Source: Oscillospiraceae bacterium
GTDB taxonomy: Bacteria > Bacillota > Clostridia > Oscillospirales > CAG-272
Assembly (NCBI GenBank): GCA_009779295.1
Contig: WREN01000129.1
Coordinates: 1-6,716, forward strand
Length of the DNA stretch: 6,716 nucleotides
Reading direction: 5' to 3'
Part shown: positions 6,420 to 6,716 of the stretch, piece by piece
How positions within the stretch are numbered: position 1 is the stretch's first letter
Layout of the letters: every line of letters begins with the position of its first letter
Notes under the pieces: model-generated
Databases searched by the model: none
The model's input: only the letters and a program-made list of their open reading frames with translations
What the model was told of the DNA's origin: nothing
Translations under genes and position numbers: made by a program

Positions 6420-6716
6420 ATTCTATCAGGAACGCGGCTTTAATTTCGCTTGAACGGATCGAAAAAAATAAAAAATATTCGAATCTTGAAATTGACGCGG
6501 CGATTAAAAAATACAATTTCACGGATATTGACCGCTCGTTTTTCACGGCGCTGGTGTACGGAGTTATCCAACGCAGGATCACGCTCGATTATTTTATCGC
6601 ACAGTTTTCAAATAAACCGATCGGTAAGATCGACCCAACCGTTTTGCAAATTCTGCGTCTCGGGTTATATCAAATCATGTTCATGGATAAGGTTCCAAAC
6701 AGCGCGGCGTGCGATG
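6416..6716 (+). CDS. rsmB: 16S rRNA (cytosine-C5)-methyltransferase RsmB, N-terminal part, 3'-truncated
   Basis: The frame starting at ATG 6416 stays open to the window edge, giving 100 complete codons plus one base. These residues match the NusB-like RNA-binding domain that precedes the SAM-dependent methyltransferase domain of RsmB (Sun/Fmu): an N-terminal R-x-A-A-x2-x-L-x-R-I helix, FFTALVYGV at 42-50 followed by a basic stretch and LDYF at 57-60, and LRLGLYQIMFMDKVPNSAA at 80-98. RsmB methylates C967 (E. coli numbering) of 16S rRNA. The catalytic domain with its cysteines lies outside the window, so activity cannot be judged. A free-standing NusB is the main alternative, but the order metallopeptidase-rsmB after fmt and the LRLGLYQ motif favour RsmB. 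The start overlaps the preceding stop by four bases. Confidence 0.9.
   Translation, partial: MNSIRNAALISLERIEKNKKYSNLEIDAAIKKYNFTDIDRSFFTALVYGVIQRRITLDYFIAQFSNKPIGKIDPTVLQILRLGLYQIMFMDKVPNSAACD

Noticed and set aside
4075..6686. Fifteen-base identical run AAATCATGTTCATGG at 4075-4089 and 6672-6686
   Set aside because: Both copies encode Met-Phe-Met within conserved parts of fmt and rsmB. It is best explained as coincidence of codons, not a repeat element.

Overview
This window looks like a housekeeping segment from a Bacillota (Firmicutes) chromosome. The evidence is gene order: priA, def, fmt, a YugP-type zinc metallopeptidase and rsmB run in one direction with short gaps or overlaps, an order familiar from Clostridia and related lineages. 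Strong Shine-Dalgarno sequences and GTG/TTG starts fit this. I cannot place the organism more precisely. All genes are on the + strand, and the reverse strand holds only shadow reading frames.

Layout: (1) 1-1611, the C-terminal part of the primosomal helicase PriA, cut by the left edge. (2) 1653-3521, an AT-rich ABC exporter half-transporter, which looks like a guest between priA and def. (3) 3574-4068, peptide deformylase. (4) 4065-4967, methionyl-tRNA formyltransferase, overlapping def by ATGA. (5) 4954-5706, a nucleoside phosphorylase-superfamily protein overlapping the end of fmt. (6) 5721-6419, a membrane zinc metallopeptidase. (7) 6416-6716, the first 100 codons of the 16S rRNA methyltransferase RsmB, again joined by ATGA and cut by the right edge. 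No gap exceeds 52 bases, and I see no terminator, tRNA, CRISPR array or transposase.

How the genes relate: Fmt adds the formyl group to initiator Met-tRNA and Def removes it from the finished protein, so the two form the formyl-methionine cycle. RsmB modifies 16S rRNA, which adds to the translation theme, and PriA restarts replication forks. The ABC exporter and the phosphorylase-like protein have no obvious place in that scheme.

The most notable observations are these. The Fmt has Cys where the family's catalytic Asn stands in the N-x-H motif, next to an apparent short deletion. The ABC gene is much richer in A+T than its neighbours and carries an acidic insertion beside its nucleotide-binding A-loop. 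The phosphorylase-like protein lacks the phosphate-binding Arg of classical family members. I found no clearly new multi-gene system.
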